NCBI RefSeq assembly: GCF_001592305.1 | Contig: NZ_BCWR01000001.1 | Location: 558,001-622,000 of the forward strand | Direction: 5' to 3' | DNA length: 64,000 nucleotides | Source of the DNA: Hydrogenophaga taeniospiralis CCUG 15921 | Lineage (GTDB): Bacteria > Pseudomonadota > Gammaproteobacteria > Burkholderiales > Burkholderiaceae_C | In this document: one piece after another, positions 23,637 through 32,171 of the stretch | How the letters are laid out: each line of letters begins with the position of its first letter | Position numbering within the stretch: the first letter of the stretch is position 1 | The notes under the pieces: model-generated | Databases searched by the model: none | Told to the model about the DNA's origin: nothing | The model's input: only the letters and a program-made list of their open reading frames with translations | Made by a program: the position numbers and the translations under genes

Positions 23637-23866
23637 GCAAACCGTCCGGGAAACCGGGGGAAGCCCAGAAGGAACATGCCTTCCCGACGTTTTCTGAAGC
23701 TCCGATGCCTGATCTGCCGCGTTCGGCATGACCCGTTTGAGGTCTGAACTCGGATGCCCGCTCAGGGCCGGCATGGGACCGTCGCGACCAACAAGTGTCG
23801 GCCAGCGACCAACGTTCTTGCAAGAGATCCAATTTGAAGTCCAACGCCCCTCGGCCGCATTGAGAA

Positions 23867-24229
23867 CTACCGCACAGACGACTCCTGTCCGAACTTGATC
23901 AGGTTGCCGTCCGGATCGAGAACATAGATCTCGTCCATCCCCCAAGCTGTGCGAACCACATCCTTTAGCGAGGGCAGCTTTGGGCTCAGTTCCCGATGCA
24001 CGGCCGCGATGTCGTCTACGCGGATGTAGCACGAGGTGTTCTCTGCGATGTGCTTGTCGTCGCAGGCCCAGAAGTGCAGCTCTGTATCGCCGCGCACCGC
24101 GATGCCATAGTTGAATTCCTCGAATTGGCGCGTCTGAAACCCCAGCACGGTCTTGTAGAAATCCAAGGTGCGCGCCATATCGAGAGACGCGAGCACCGGG
24201 ATCGCCTTGCCAAAGTTTGCTGGGTTCAT
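23867..24229 (-). CDS. VOC-family (glyoxalase/bleomycin-resistance-like) protein
   Basis: A 120-residue protein with the paired beta-alpha-beta-beta-beta modules of the vicinal oxygen chelate fold: AIPVLASLDMARTLDFYKTVLGF, then ELHFWACDD, and DEIYVLDPDGNLIKFGQ at the end. This subgroup includes bleomycin-binding proteins that protect by sequestration, as well as small dioxygenases; the ligand cannot be read from sequence. It stands alone, with its promoter abutting that of the KdpD-like gene. Confidence 0.8.
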   Translation of the reverse strand: MNPANFGKAIPVLASLDMARTLDFYKTVLGFQTRQFEEFNYGIAVRGDTELHFWACDDKHIAENTSCYIRVDDIAAVHRELSPKLPSLKDVVRTAWGMDEIYVLDPDGNLIKFGQESSVR

Positions 24230-24354
24230 CGCGAAGTCCTGTTTTCTGGGTGAAGCAAATTGTGCGGCAGTGCGCGGCTCAAGCGGCTGTTTTCAATCAG
24301 GCAACCCCGCTGCCTTATGCTTTCCTGATGGCCCCGCCGCTAGGCTTGCCCTCC

Positions 24355-25932
24355 ATGCAGAACCCCACCCAACCCCTTGAAGGCGGCCGCCGGCCTGCGC
24401 TGCGCCGGCCGGCTGTGTGGCCCTGGCTGACCTGGCTGGCCGGCTGGGCGTTCATGCTGGTGCTGGACAGGCATCTGGACCTGGCCAACCTGGCCATGGT
24501 GCTGATGCTCACCTCGGCCATCGCCTCGCTGTGGTGGCCCGGCTGGGCCAGCGCGGCGGCCAGCGCGCTGGCGGTGGTCGGCTTCAACTGGAGCTTCGTG
24601 CCGCCGCGCTACACCTTCACGGTGGACCTGCACCAACACGCCCTGCTCTTGCTGGCGATGCTGGCGGTCAACTGGATCATCTCGGGCCTGGTGGTGCGCC
24701 AGCGGCGCCTGGCCGAAACCGCCAGCCAGCTGGCCGAGCGCGAGGCCCGTTTGCGCACCTGGGGCGACACGCTGCGCGACGCGGTGGACCCGGCCGCCCA
24801 CGCCAGCGCGCTGCACGCGGCGCTGCAAGAGGCCGCGCGGGTGCCGGTGGCGGTGGCGGTGTTGCGCGGCCTGGGCGCCCAGCCCGAAGACCAGGCCACC
24901 CTGCAGGTGGGCGCGGTGACGGACGACCAGCGCGCCGGCCTGGCCCTGTGCATCCGCGACGGCCGGCCCATGGGCGCGGGCACCGGCCGCTACGACGAAC
25001 TGAGCGATTGGTACCTGCCGCTGCGCGGGCGCGGGGTGACGCTGGGCGCGGCCGTGCTCGAAGGCATGGATACGCGCGGCGCCGGCCCCGAGCTGCGGCC
25101 CCACCTGCAGGCGCTGTGCGACCAGATGGGGGGCGCCCTGCACCGCTCGCTGATGGGCCAACAAGAGCAGCGCGCCCGCGAGCAGGCCCAGCTGCAGGCC
25201 ACGCGCAACGCGCTGCTGGCCGCCATTTCGCACGACTACCGCACCCCTCTGGCCACCATCATGGGGGCGGCCTCGGCCCTGCACGACCAGGCCGACCGGC
25301 TCGACTTGGAGCAACGCCGCCGCCTGGCCAGCGGCATCGTGGAAGAGGCCGAGCGCCTGAGCCGCCTGACCGACAACACGCTGCAGCTGGCGCGGCTGGA
25401 CATGCCTTCGGTGCAGCTGCGTTGCGACTGGGAGTCGGCCGAAGAGATCGTGGGCGCGGTGCTGCGCCGCGCGCGCCGCCGCCCCGATGGCGCGCGCGTG
25501 AAGGCCTGGATAGAACCCGAGCTGCCGCTGCTGTGGTGCGACGCGCTGCTGGTGTCGCAGCTGCTGGACAACCTGCTGGACAACGCGCTCAAGTACAGCC
25601 CGCCAGGCTCGGTGGTGGAACTGCAGGTGCAGCGCCGCGAGGGCCAGGCCTGCCTGAGCGTGTGCGACCGTGGGCCGGGCATTGCGCCGGCCTGGCGCGA
25701 GCGGGTGTTCGAGGTGTTTCAGCGTGGCGACGAGGCCAGCCGCGCCGCCTCGGTGGAGGCGAGCCGCCAGGGCTCGGGCGTGGGCCTGGCGGTCTGCCGC
25801 GCCATTGCCCGGGCGCACGGCGGTGAACTGCGGCTGAGCCCGCGCCAGCACGGCGGCTGCCGCTTCGACTGCCTGCTGCCCCTGCGCGAGCTGCAAGACC
25901 CACCGCCCAGCGACGGAGACAGCCCGCCATGA
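24355..25932 (+). CDS. KdpD-like sensor histidine kinase lacking the N-terminal KdpD/Usp domains
   Basis: A 525-residue protein. Four closely spaced transmembrane helices (residues about 20-110) include VVGFNWSFVPPRYTFTVD, the DUF4118 signature of KdpD. A GAF-like stretch follows, then H-box AAISHDYRTPLATIMGA, N-box LLDNLLDNALKYS, and G-boxes CDRGPGIAP and GSGVGLAVC. Full KdpD is near 890 residues; the cytoplasmic KdpD domain with its Walker motif and the Usp domain are absent. An ATG at 24328 is an alternative start. It overlaps the regulator gene by ATGA. Confidence 0.85.
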   Translation: MQNPTQPLEGGRRPALRRPAVWPWLTWLAGWAFMLVLDRHLDLANLAMVLMLTSAIASLWWPGWASAAASALAVVGFNWSFVPPRYTFTVDLHQHALLLLAMLAVNWIISGLVVRQRRLAETASQLAEREARLRTWGDTLRDAVDPAAHASALHAALQEAARVPVAVAVLRGLGAQPEDQATLQVGAVTDDQRAGLALCIRDGRPMGAGTGRYDELSDWYLPLRGRGVTLGAAVLEGMDTRGAGPELRPHLQALCDQMGGALHRSLMGQQEQRAREQAQLQATRNALLAAISHDYRTPLATIMGAASALHDQADRLDLEQRRRLASGIVEEAERLSRLTDNTLQLARLDMPSVQLRCDWESAEEIVGAVLRRARRRPDGARVKAWIEPELPLLWCDALLVSQLLDNLLDNALKYSPPGSVVELQVQRREGQACLSVCDRGPGIAPAWRERVFEVFQRGDEASRAASVEASRQGSGVGLAVCRAIARAHGGELRLSPRQHGGCRFDCLLPLRELQDPPPSDGDSPP

Positions 25933-26639
25933 GTGAGCGCATCCTGCTGGTGGAAGACGACCGCGAGCTGCGCACCATCCTGCGCGAAGCGCTTTCGGTG
26001 GAGGGCTACGCGGTGCAGGCCGCCGCCAGCCTGGCCGACGCGCGCGCCCTGCTCCAGCACGCCGAGCGCGGCACCGCGCCCGACTTGGTCCTGCTGGACC
26101 TGGGCCTGCCCGACGGCGACGGCGAGCCCTTCCTGAACGAGCTGCGGCGCCAGTCCACGGCGCCGGTGATTGTGATCTCGGCGCGCGAGGCCGAGGGCCA
26201 GAAAATCCGCCTGCTCGACGGCGGCGCCGACGACTACCTGGTGAAGCCCTTCGGCATCGGCGAGCTGCTGGCGCGCATGCGCGTGGCCCTGCGCCACCGC
26301 GGGCGCCACAGCCAGCCGGCGGTGCTGAGCTACCGCCAGGGCGGGCTCGACATTGACCTGGCGAGCCGGCGCGTGCGCCGCGACGGGCAAGAGGTGCACC
26401 TCACGCCCACCGAATTCAAGCTGCTGGCGCGCTTGGTGCGCCAGGCCGGCCAGGTGGTCACGCACCGGCAGCTGCTGGCCGATGTGTGGGGCGCCGAACA
26501 CACCGAGCAGACGCACTACCTGCGCCTGTACATGGGGCAGCTGCGCGCCAAGCTCGAAGACGACAGCGCCGAGCCCAGACACCTGCTGACCGAGCCCGGC
26601 GTGGGCTACCGCATGGCAGACGCGCAGGCGGGCGACTGA
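25929..26639 (+). CDS. KdpE-like response regulator
   Basis: A 236-residue OmpR-family regulator. The receiver has VEDDRELR, the phospho-acceptor in LVLLDLGLPDGDG and the lysine in DDYLVKPFG. The C-terminal winged helix reads VHLTPTEFKLLARLV ... YLRLYMGQLRAKLE ... GVGYRM, the KdpE pattern. It is coupled to the KdpD-like kinase and precedes kup rather than kdpFABC, suggesting control of potassium uptake through Kup. Confidence 0.88.
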   Translation: MSERILLVEDDRELRTILREALSVEGYAVQAAASLADARALLQHAERGTAPDLVLLDLGLPDGDGEPFLNELRRQSTAPVIVISAREAEGQKIRLLDGGADDYLVKPFGIGELLARMRVALRHRGRHSQPAVLSYRQGGLDIDLASRRVRRDGQEVHLTPTEFKLLARLVRQAGQVVTHRQLLADVWGAEHTEQTHYLRLYMGQLRAKLEDDSAEPRHLLTEPGVGYRMADAQAGD

Positions 26640-26716
26640 GCCCGGGGAACGCCGCACTTATGCGATCCTGATGCGCGCTGCGCCATCGTCAAGGCTTCTG
26701 AACCACGGACGCCTTC

Positions 26717-28672
26717 ATGACGACATCCACAGCCCCCACCGCCGAGGCCAGCCCGCAGCGGCTTGACGAACCCGCCGAAACCAGCGGCCCCAGCGGCTCC
26801 GCCGCCACACGCAAACACGGCCTGGCCGCGCTCACCCTGGGCGCCATCGGCGTGGTGTACGGCGACATCGGCACCAGCCCGCTCTACACCATCAAGGAAA
26901 TCTTTGCGCCACACACCGGCGTGCCGCTGGACGCGGTGCACCTGGTGGGCGCGGTCTCGGTGATCTTCTGGGCGCTGATGCTGGTGGTCACGCTCAAGTA
27001 CGTGATCCTGATCCTGCGCGCCGACAACCACGGCGAAGGTGGTGGCCTAGCGCTCACCGCGCTGGCGGCCAAGGCCGTGCAGAGCCGCCCCGCCCTGCGC
27101 GGCGGCCTGCTGCTGCTGGGCATGTTTGGCGCCACGCTGTTTTATGGCGACAGCGTGATCACCCCGGCCATTTCGGTGCTGGGCGCCATGGAAGGGCTGG
27201 AACTGGTCACGCCCGCGCTCAAGTCCTATGTGGTGCCCTTCACGCTGGCGATTCTGGTGGGCCTGTTCCTGATCCAGCGCCGGGGCACGGCCTTCGTGGG
27301 CCGGTTCTTCGGCCCCATCATCGTGCTGTGGTTCGTGGTGCTGGGCTTCACCGGCTTGCTGCAGATCGCGCAGCAGCCGACCATATTGACCGCGCTCAAC
27401 CCGGTGCACGCCTACGAGTTCCTGGCCAGCCGCGGCTGGCACCTGTTCGCCGCCGTGGGCGCCATCGTGCTGGCCATCACCGGCGCCGAAGCGCTGTACG
27501 CCGACATGGGGCACTTCGGCCGGCGGCCGATCCAGCTGGCCTGGACCTTCGTGGTCTTCCCCGGCCTGATGCTGAACTACCTGGGCCAGGGCGCGCTGCT
27601 GATGAGCGACCCCACGGCCATCCAGAACCCGTTCTACCGCATGTTCCCCGACGCCTGGGTGCTGCCCGCGCTGGTGCTGGCCACGCTGGCGGCCATCATC
27701 GCTTCGCAGGCCGTGATCTCGGGCGCCTATTCCATGACCAAGCAGGCCATCCTGCTGGGTTTCCTGCCGCGCATGACGGTGCGCTACACCTCGGCGCGCG
27801 AGATCGGTCAGATCTACATGCCCGCCGTCAACTGGGCGCTGCTGGCCGGCGTGGTGGCGGTGGTGCTGTTTTTCGGCAGCTCGTCGGCGCTGGCCAGCGC
27901 CTACGGCATCGCCGTGACGCTGACCATGATGATCACCACCGTGCTCACCTTTTTCGTGGTGCGCGACGGCTGGCGCCTGCCCGCGCCGCTGGCCATCGGC
28001 GCCACCGCTTTCTTTCTGGCGGTGGACGCGCTGCTGGTGGCGGGCTGCGCCATCAAGTTCCTGGACGGCGGCTGGTTCCCGCTGGCGCTGGGCCTGCTGA
28101 TCTTCGTGGTGATGAGCACCTGGCTGCGCGGGCGGGCCTTGCTCATGCAGAGCCTGCGCAGCGACGGCCTGGAGCTGCTGCCCTTCATCGAAGCGCTGGA
28201 CCCGCGCAGCATGAACCGCGCGGAGCGCACCGCGATCTACGCCGTGGCCGACCCGAGCACCGTGCCGCAGGCCTTGCTGCACAACCTGAAGCACAACCAG
28301 GTGCTGCACGAGCGCAACGTGATTCTGACGGTGGTGTTCCACGACGTGCCCTGGGTGCCGATGGAGCGGCGGCTGGACATCGCGCCGCTGGGCCACGGTT
28401 TCTGGCGCATCACGGTGAACTTCGGTTTCATGAACACGCCCGACGTGCCCAAGGCGCTGGAGCTGGCCCAGGCCCAGGGCCTGCCGATCCCGCTGTTTGA
28501 AACCACCTATTTCCTGAGCCGGGAAACGGTGGTACCCACGCCCGGCGCGGGCATGGCCGGCTGGCGCGAACACCTGTTCGCCACCATGAGCCAGAACGCC
28601 GGTGGCGTGGTGGAGTTCTTCCGCCTGCCGGGCAACGCGGTGGTGGAGCTGGGCACGCGGGTGCAGATCTGA
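26717..28672 (+). CDS. kup: Low-affinity potassium transporter Kup
   Basis: A 651-residue membrane protein with 12 predicted helices. The family signature [18 protein letters not shown] begins around residue 45; [15 protein letters not shown] and [18 protein letters not shown] follow. The hydrophilic C-terminal 150 residues are typical of KUP/HAK/KT proteins. It imports K+ with protons. It lies 77 bases after the KdpE-like gene and probably forms an operon with it. A strong hairpin (28681-28716) follows. Confidence 0.95.
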   Translation: MTTSTAPTAEASPQRLDEPAETSGPSGSAATRKHGLAALTLGAIGVVYGDIGTSPLYTIKEIFAPHTGVPLDAVHLVGAVSVIFWALMLVVTLKYVILILRADNHGEGGGLALTALAAKAVQSRPALRGGLLLLGMFGATLFYGDSVITPAISVLGAMEGLELVTPALKSYVVPFTLAILVGLFLIQRRGTAFVGRFFGPIIVLWFVVLGFTGLLQIAQQPTILTALNPVHAYEFLASRGWHLFAAVGAIVLAITGAEALYADMGHFGRRPIQLAWTFVVFPGLMLNYLGQGALLMSDPTAIQNPFYRMFPDAWVLPALVLATLAAIIASQAVISGAYSMTKQAILLGFLPRMTVRYTSAREIGQIYMPAVNWALLAGVVAVVLFFGSSSALASAYGIAVTLTMMITTVLTFFVVRDGWRLPAPLAIGATAFFLAVDALLVAGCAIKFLDGGWFPLALGLLIFVVMSTWLRGRALLMQSLRSDGLELLPFIEALDPRSMNRAERTAIYAVADPSTVPQALLHNLKHNQVLHERNVILTVVFHDVPWVPMERRLDIAPLGHGFWRITVNFGFMNTPDVPKALELAQAQGLPIPLFETTYFLSRETVVPTPGAGMAGWREHLFATMSQNAGGVVEFFRLPGNAVVELGTRVQI

Positions 28673-28680
28673 CGGCCCGC

Positions 28681-28716
28681 GGTGACGGGCGCCGGGCATG
28701 CGCGGCGCCTGTCACC
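28681..28716 (+). terminator. Hairpin after kup
   Basis: GGTGACGGGCGCCG and CGGCGCCTGTCACC pair at 13 of 14 positions around an 8-base loop. It lacks a T-run, so it may be a processing or Rho-assisted end rather than a classical intrinsic terminator. Confidence 0.5.
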
Positions 28717-28768
28717 TCTGCGCCGCAGCGGACACCCCGGCCGCGCGAAGCCCCGCACAATAGCCCCG

Positions 28769-29662
28769 GTGCAAACCCGCCACTTCGCCCAACTCATCGG
28801 CCTGTCCGCGCTCTGGGGCGCTTCCTTCCTGTTCCTGCGCATCGCCAGCCCGCTGCTCGGGCCGCTGGTGCTTGCGGGCGGGCGCGTGGGGCTGGCAACG
28901 CTCACGCTGGCGCTCATCATGCGGTGGCGCAACCACCATTGGCCCTGGCAACACGCGCGCGAGCTGCTGGTGCTCGGCGTGCTCTCGGTGGCGCTGCCCT
29001 TCCTGCTCTACGCCTGGGCCGCGCTGCGCCTGCCCGCCGGCTACAGCGCCCTGCTCAACACCACCGCCGTGCTGTTCGGCACGCTGGCCTCGGCCTGGTT
29101 CAAGGAAGACACCCTCACCGCGCGCAAGCTGCTGGGCTGCCTGTGCGGTTTCGCGGGCGTGGCCCTGATCGTGCGGCTCGGGCCGGTGCAGCCCGACGCG
29201 GCGACCCTGGCCGCGGCGCTGGCCTGCATCACGGCGGCGGCCTGCTACGGTTTTTCCACACCGCTCATGAAACGCGCCACCACGCGCATGCAGCCCCTGG
29301 CGATCGCGGCGGGCATCCACCTGGCTTCACTGGTGCTGGTATTGCCCGGCGCGCTGTGGACGCTGCCGCAGGCGCGGTTCACGCCCACGGCCCTGGGCGC
29401 GGTGCTGGTGCTGGGCGTGATCACCTCGGGCCTGGCGTACTGGGTGCACCTGCGCATCATCCGCCACGTGTCGCCCGTGGCGGCCATGAGCCCGGCTTTC
29501 ATGATCCCGGTGTTCGGCGTCACCTGGGGCCACCTCTTCCTGGGCGAAACGGTCTCGCCCGGCATCTTCGCCGGTGCTGCGCTGGTGCTGCTGGCGACCG
29601 CGCTGGTGACGGGGTTCAACCCGCTGCGCCGCAGTGGCGTGCCGGAGGGGCCTGCGCCCTGA
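28769..29662 (+). CDS. EamA/DMT-family transporter
   Basis: A 297-residue protein with ten predicted helices in two EamA repeats (first LSALWGASFLFLRIASPLLGP, second starting near AALACITAAACYGFS). The GTG at 28769 (VQTRHFAQLIGLSALWG) is chosen because EamA proteins begin just before the first helix; the upstream reading frame crosses the hairpin after kup. Members export metabolites or amino acids; the substrate is unknown. Confidence 0.85.
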   Translation: MQTRHFAQLIGLSALWGASFLFLRIASPLLGPLVLAGGRVGLATLTLALIMRWRNHHWPWQHARELLVLGVLSVALPFLLYAWAALRLPAGYSALLNTTAVLFGTLASAWFKEDTLTARKLLGCLCGFAGVALIVRLGPVQPDAATLAAALACITAAACYGFSTPLMKRATTRMQPLAIAAGIHLASLVLVLPGALWTLPQARFTPTALGAVLVLGVITSGLAYWVHLRIIRHVSPVAAMSPAFMIPVFGVTWGHLFLGETVSPGIFAGAALVLLATALVTGFNPLRRSGVPEGPAP

Positions 29663-29670
29663 GCCCGTGT

Positions 29671-30711
29671 TTACCGCCGGGAACGCAGCGTGTCGTAGGC
29701 CTCGCTCACGCGCTTGAACGCGTTTTCGGCGAGCTTGTGCACCAGCGGCGGCACATGGCCGAGGCGGTCCGGGTGGTATTGCTGCAGCAGCGTGCGCCGC
29801 GCGCGCTCCACGGCGTCCCAGGGGCTGTTCTCTTCCAGGCCCAGCACGGCCCAGGGTGAGGCTTCGGCGCTACCGTCCGGCCCGGCTTCTCGGTCATGGC
29901 CATCGTCGCCGGTGGCGCTCTCGGCCTCGGGCGCCTCGATGCGTTGCACCAGGCACACCGAGGCCTGCCAATGCACCGCGTACTCGGTCTGGCAGGTCGG
30001 GCAGCTCACTTCGCCTGGGCTGTCCAACAGGGGAATGCGCAGGCGCTTCTGGCAACACACACAACGCAGGATGGGCGGTTGCGGTGCGGCGGCTTGCGGC
30101 GTGGCGCTGGCGTCGGCCACGGCGCCCAGCACGGCCCGCAGGCGCTCGGTCTTCGACAACGCCCGGCAGCCCAGTTCCATGCGCAGCGCCTCGCCCACCG
30201 CCGCGTTGCCGCCGTGCCGTTGGTGCAGCGCGGCCAGCTCGTCCACGCTCAGCGCCTGCAGGGGTCGCAGACGGTTGCCCGGGGGCAGCAGCACCAGCTC
30301 GGCCGGCTCGGTGTCCAGCAACTGGCGCGCATGCCAGATGTCCTCGCCCGTCAGCGGCATCGACGCCAGGGCCTCGGCCGGGTCAACCAGCCCCGCCAGC
30401 ATTTCGATGGTCAGGGGCGGCAAGTCCAGAAACGTGGCGCAGGCCTGCGCCATGTCGTCGTCCAGCGATTCGATGGGCCGAAAACCGATGCGCAGCTGGC
30501 TCAGGCTCCAGTAGCTCACCCCCATGGCGGCGGCCAGTTCGCTCAGCGACAGATCCCGTTCCTCCGCGCACTGCAGCAGCGCGGCGATCAGCAGGCCGCC
30601 GGGGCGCTTGATCCCGTCCGGGTCGATCCGCCCGCTCCAGCGCTCGGGTGGGCCCTCGACGGAGGGCTTCGAAAATGCCGACGCAAAGGCGTGAGCGGTG
30701 GCTGAGGGCAT
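29671..30711 (-). CDS. HTH / zinc-ribbon / J-domain protein
   Basis: A 346-residue protein of three parts. A Cro-like helix-turn-helix lies at about residues 50-80 (LSLSELAAAMGVSYWSLSQLRIG). A four-cysteine zinc ribbon, CVCCQ ... CPTC, lies at about residues 225-250. A C-terminal J domain (SPWAVLGLEENSPWDAVERARRTLLQQYHPDRLG) has the HPD tripeptide that stimulates DnaK. The C-terminal position of the J domain and the DNA-binding-like start make it a type III J-protein of unclear client. The start at 30711 gives MPSATAHAF; upstream codons overlap the divergent TetR promoter. Confidence 0.75.
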   Translation of the reverse strand: MPSATAHAFASAFSKPSVEGPPERWSGRIDPDGIKRPGGLLIAALLQCAEERDLSLSELAAAMGVSYWSLSQLRIGFRPIESLDDDMAQACATFLDLPPLTIEMLAGLVDPAEALASMPLTGEDIWHARQLLDTEPAELVLLPPGNRLRPLQALSVDELAALHQRHGGNAAVGEALRMELGCRALSKTERLRAVLGAVADASATPQAAAPQPPILRCVCCQKRLRIPLLDSPGEVSCPTCQTEYAVHWQASVCLVQRIEAPEAESATGDDGHDREAGPDGSAEASPWAVLGLEENSPWDAVERARRTLLQQYHPDRLGHVPPLVHKLAENAFKRVSEAYDTLRSRR

Positions 30712-30828
30712 GGCGTGGGGCCGTCCGGGCAGGACGGCAGGCTGAAGACAAGGGCGGATCGTAAGGGCAAACCCGTATACGCCGCGGTTACCCCATGTTT
30801 TCGGGTCGCCGACCCTATACTGCCCAAA

Positions 30829-31512
30829 ATGAACGAACCAGTACATTTCAGCCGGCAAGGCCTTCGTGCGAAGCCGCTCGCGGCCAAGGCGCCTACGCGC
30901 ACCAACGACCCCGAGCGGACCATGGCCAACATCCTCGAAGTGGCCATGGCGGAGTTCGCTGAAAAGGGCCTGGCGGGCGCGCGCATCGACGAGATCGCCG
31001 CCGCCACGCACACCAGCAAGCGCATGATCTACTACTACTTCGAGAGCAAGGAAGGCCTGTATCTGGCTGTGCTCGAAGAGGCCTACAGGCGCATGCGCGA
31101 GATCGAGAGTGAGCAGCAACTGGACGATCTGGAGCCCGAGGCGGCCTTGCGCCGGCTGGTGGAGTTCACCTTCGACCACCACGCCAGCCACGAGGACTAC
31201 ATCCGCCTGGTGATCTCGGAAAACATGAACCGCGGGCAGTTCCTCGCGCAGAGCAAGAGCATCCAGCAACTCAACGTGCCGGCCATCTCGGCCATCCACC
31301 GGCTTTACGAGCGCGGCGTGGCCGGCGGGGTTTTCCGGCCCGGCCTGGACCCGATCGACATCCATGCCTCCATCTCGGCCCTGACGTTCTTCAACGTCTC
31401 CAACCGCCACACCTTCGGCTTGATCTTCAAGCGCGACCTGACCGCGCCCGACGTCAAGGCCCAGCGCCGCGCCAGCATCGTCGACATGGTGCTGCGTTTC
31501 GTCAGGCAGTAA
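30829..31512 (+). CDS. TetR/AcrR family regulator of the TRAP operon
   Basis: A 227-residue protein. The helix-turn-helix lies at about residues 45-75 (ARIDEIAAATHTSKRMIYYYFESKEGLYL). The ligand domain has the FDHHASHEDYIRLVISENMNRG pattern seen in TetR proteins beside aromatic or hydroaromatic acid uptake genes. The start ATG at 30829 has TATACT 10 bases before it at 30814-30819. The operon it probably represses starts 100 bases downstream, with a palindrome at 31568-31586. It is divergent from the J-protein gene. Confidence 0.85.
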   Translation: MNEPVHFSRQGLRAKPLAAKAPTRTNDPERTMANILEVAMAEFAEKGLAGARIDEIAAATHTSKRMIYYYFESKEGLYLAVLEEAYRRMREIESEQQLDDLEPEAALRRLVEFTFDHHASHEDYIRLVISENMNRGQFLAQSKSIQQLNVPAISAIHRLYERGVAGGVFRPGLDPIDIHASISALTFFNVSNRHTFGLIFKRDLTAPDVKAQRRASIVDMVLRFVRQ

Positions 31513-31567
31513 CCCCCCGCGCCGCCTTCGGCGTCACCTCGGGTAATCCCTCGTGCCAGAAAACTAA

Positions 31568-31586
31568 CCAGTTCGTACATTACTGG
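31568..31586 (+). promoter_or_regulatory. Candidate TetR operator before the TRAP operon
   Basis: CCAGT-TCGTACATT-ACTGG is a palindrome with 5-base arms. A related ACCAGTACATTTCAG sequence lies at the beginning of the TetR gene itself (30837-30851), consistent with autoregulation. Confidence 0.45.
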
Positions 31587-31611
31587 AAAACGCCATGCAG
31601 GAGACACGCCC

Positions 31612-32157
31612 TTGATCCAGAAACTCATCCACACCTACTGCCGCCTGCTGGGCTGGCTGATGGTGGCCGCGCTGGCACTCATGGTGGTCATGGTGTTTGG
31701 CAACGTGGTGGCGCGCTACGGCTTCAACTCCGGCATCACCGAGTCCGAAGAGCTGTCGCGCTGGCTGTTCATCTGGTTGATCTTTCTCGGCGCCACCGTA
31801 GCGGTGCACGAACGCGCCCACATGGGCACCGACTTGCTCATCAACCACCTGCCGGCCCCGCTGCAGAAGCTGGCGCTGGTGATCGGCTACGTGCTCATGC
31901 TGTTCGTCACCTGGCTGATGTTCTCGGGCAGTGTGGCGCAGACGCGCATCAACTGGAGCGTCGAGGCCCCGGTAACCGGCCTGTCCATGGCCTGGATCTT
32001 TGCCGCAGGCGTGGTGTTTTCCGTGTCCACCGCCGTGATGCTGGCGCTGGACCTGTGGAAGGTGCTCACCGGCCAGCTCACCCTGGCCCAGATGCAGCTG
32101 CCCTCGGGCCTGGAGCCCACCGAGGCCGACATCGCCGCCCACCCGAACCAGAACTGA
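31612..32157 (+). CDS. TRAP transporter small membrane subunit (DctQ type)
   Basis: A 181-residue protein with four transmembrane helices. VMVFGNVVARYGFNSGITESEELSRWLFIWLIFLGA is the DctQ hallmark. A TTG start is used: GGAG lies 9 bases upstream, and a six-codon ORF beginning at ATG 31595 ends in TTGA across the start, suggesting coupling. It pairs with the large subunit that follows. Confidence 0.88.
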   Translation: MIQKLIHTYCRLLGWLMVAALALMVVMVFGNVVARYGFNSGITESEELSRWLFIWLIFLGATVAVHERAHMGTDLLINHLPAPLQKLALVIGYVLMLFVTWLMFSGSVAQTRINWSVEAPVTGLSMAWIFAAGVVFSVSTAVMLALDLWKVLTGQLTLAQMQLPSGLEPTEADIAAHPNQN

Positions 32158-32171
32158 GCGACGCAGACGCC

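Larger units (their letters stand above)
22422..23667 (+). mobile_element. IS3-family insertion sequence, complete (1246 bp)
   Basis: The element is bounded by terminal inverted repeats TGGGCTTCCCCCGGTTTCCC and its complement GGGAAACCGGGGGAAGCCCA, and flanked by the direct repeat GAA (22419-22421 and 23668-23670). It carries overlapping orfA and orfB with an A-run slippery site. It is inserted just outside the cassette array. All parts look intact, so it may be active. Confidence 0.93.

Noticed and set aside
23599-23844. Minus-strand ORF crossing the right end of the IS element
   Set aside because: It reads through the inverted repeat and the end of orfB on the opposite strand, and has no family resemblance.
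28682-28768. Extended N-terminus of the EamA transporter at 28769
   Set aside because: The extra 29 codons translate the hairpin after kup and are Arg/Pro-rich, unlike any EamA N-terminus.
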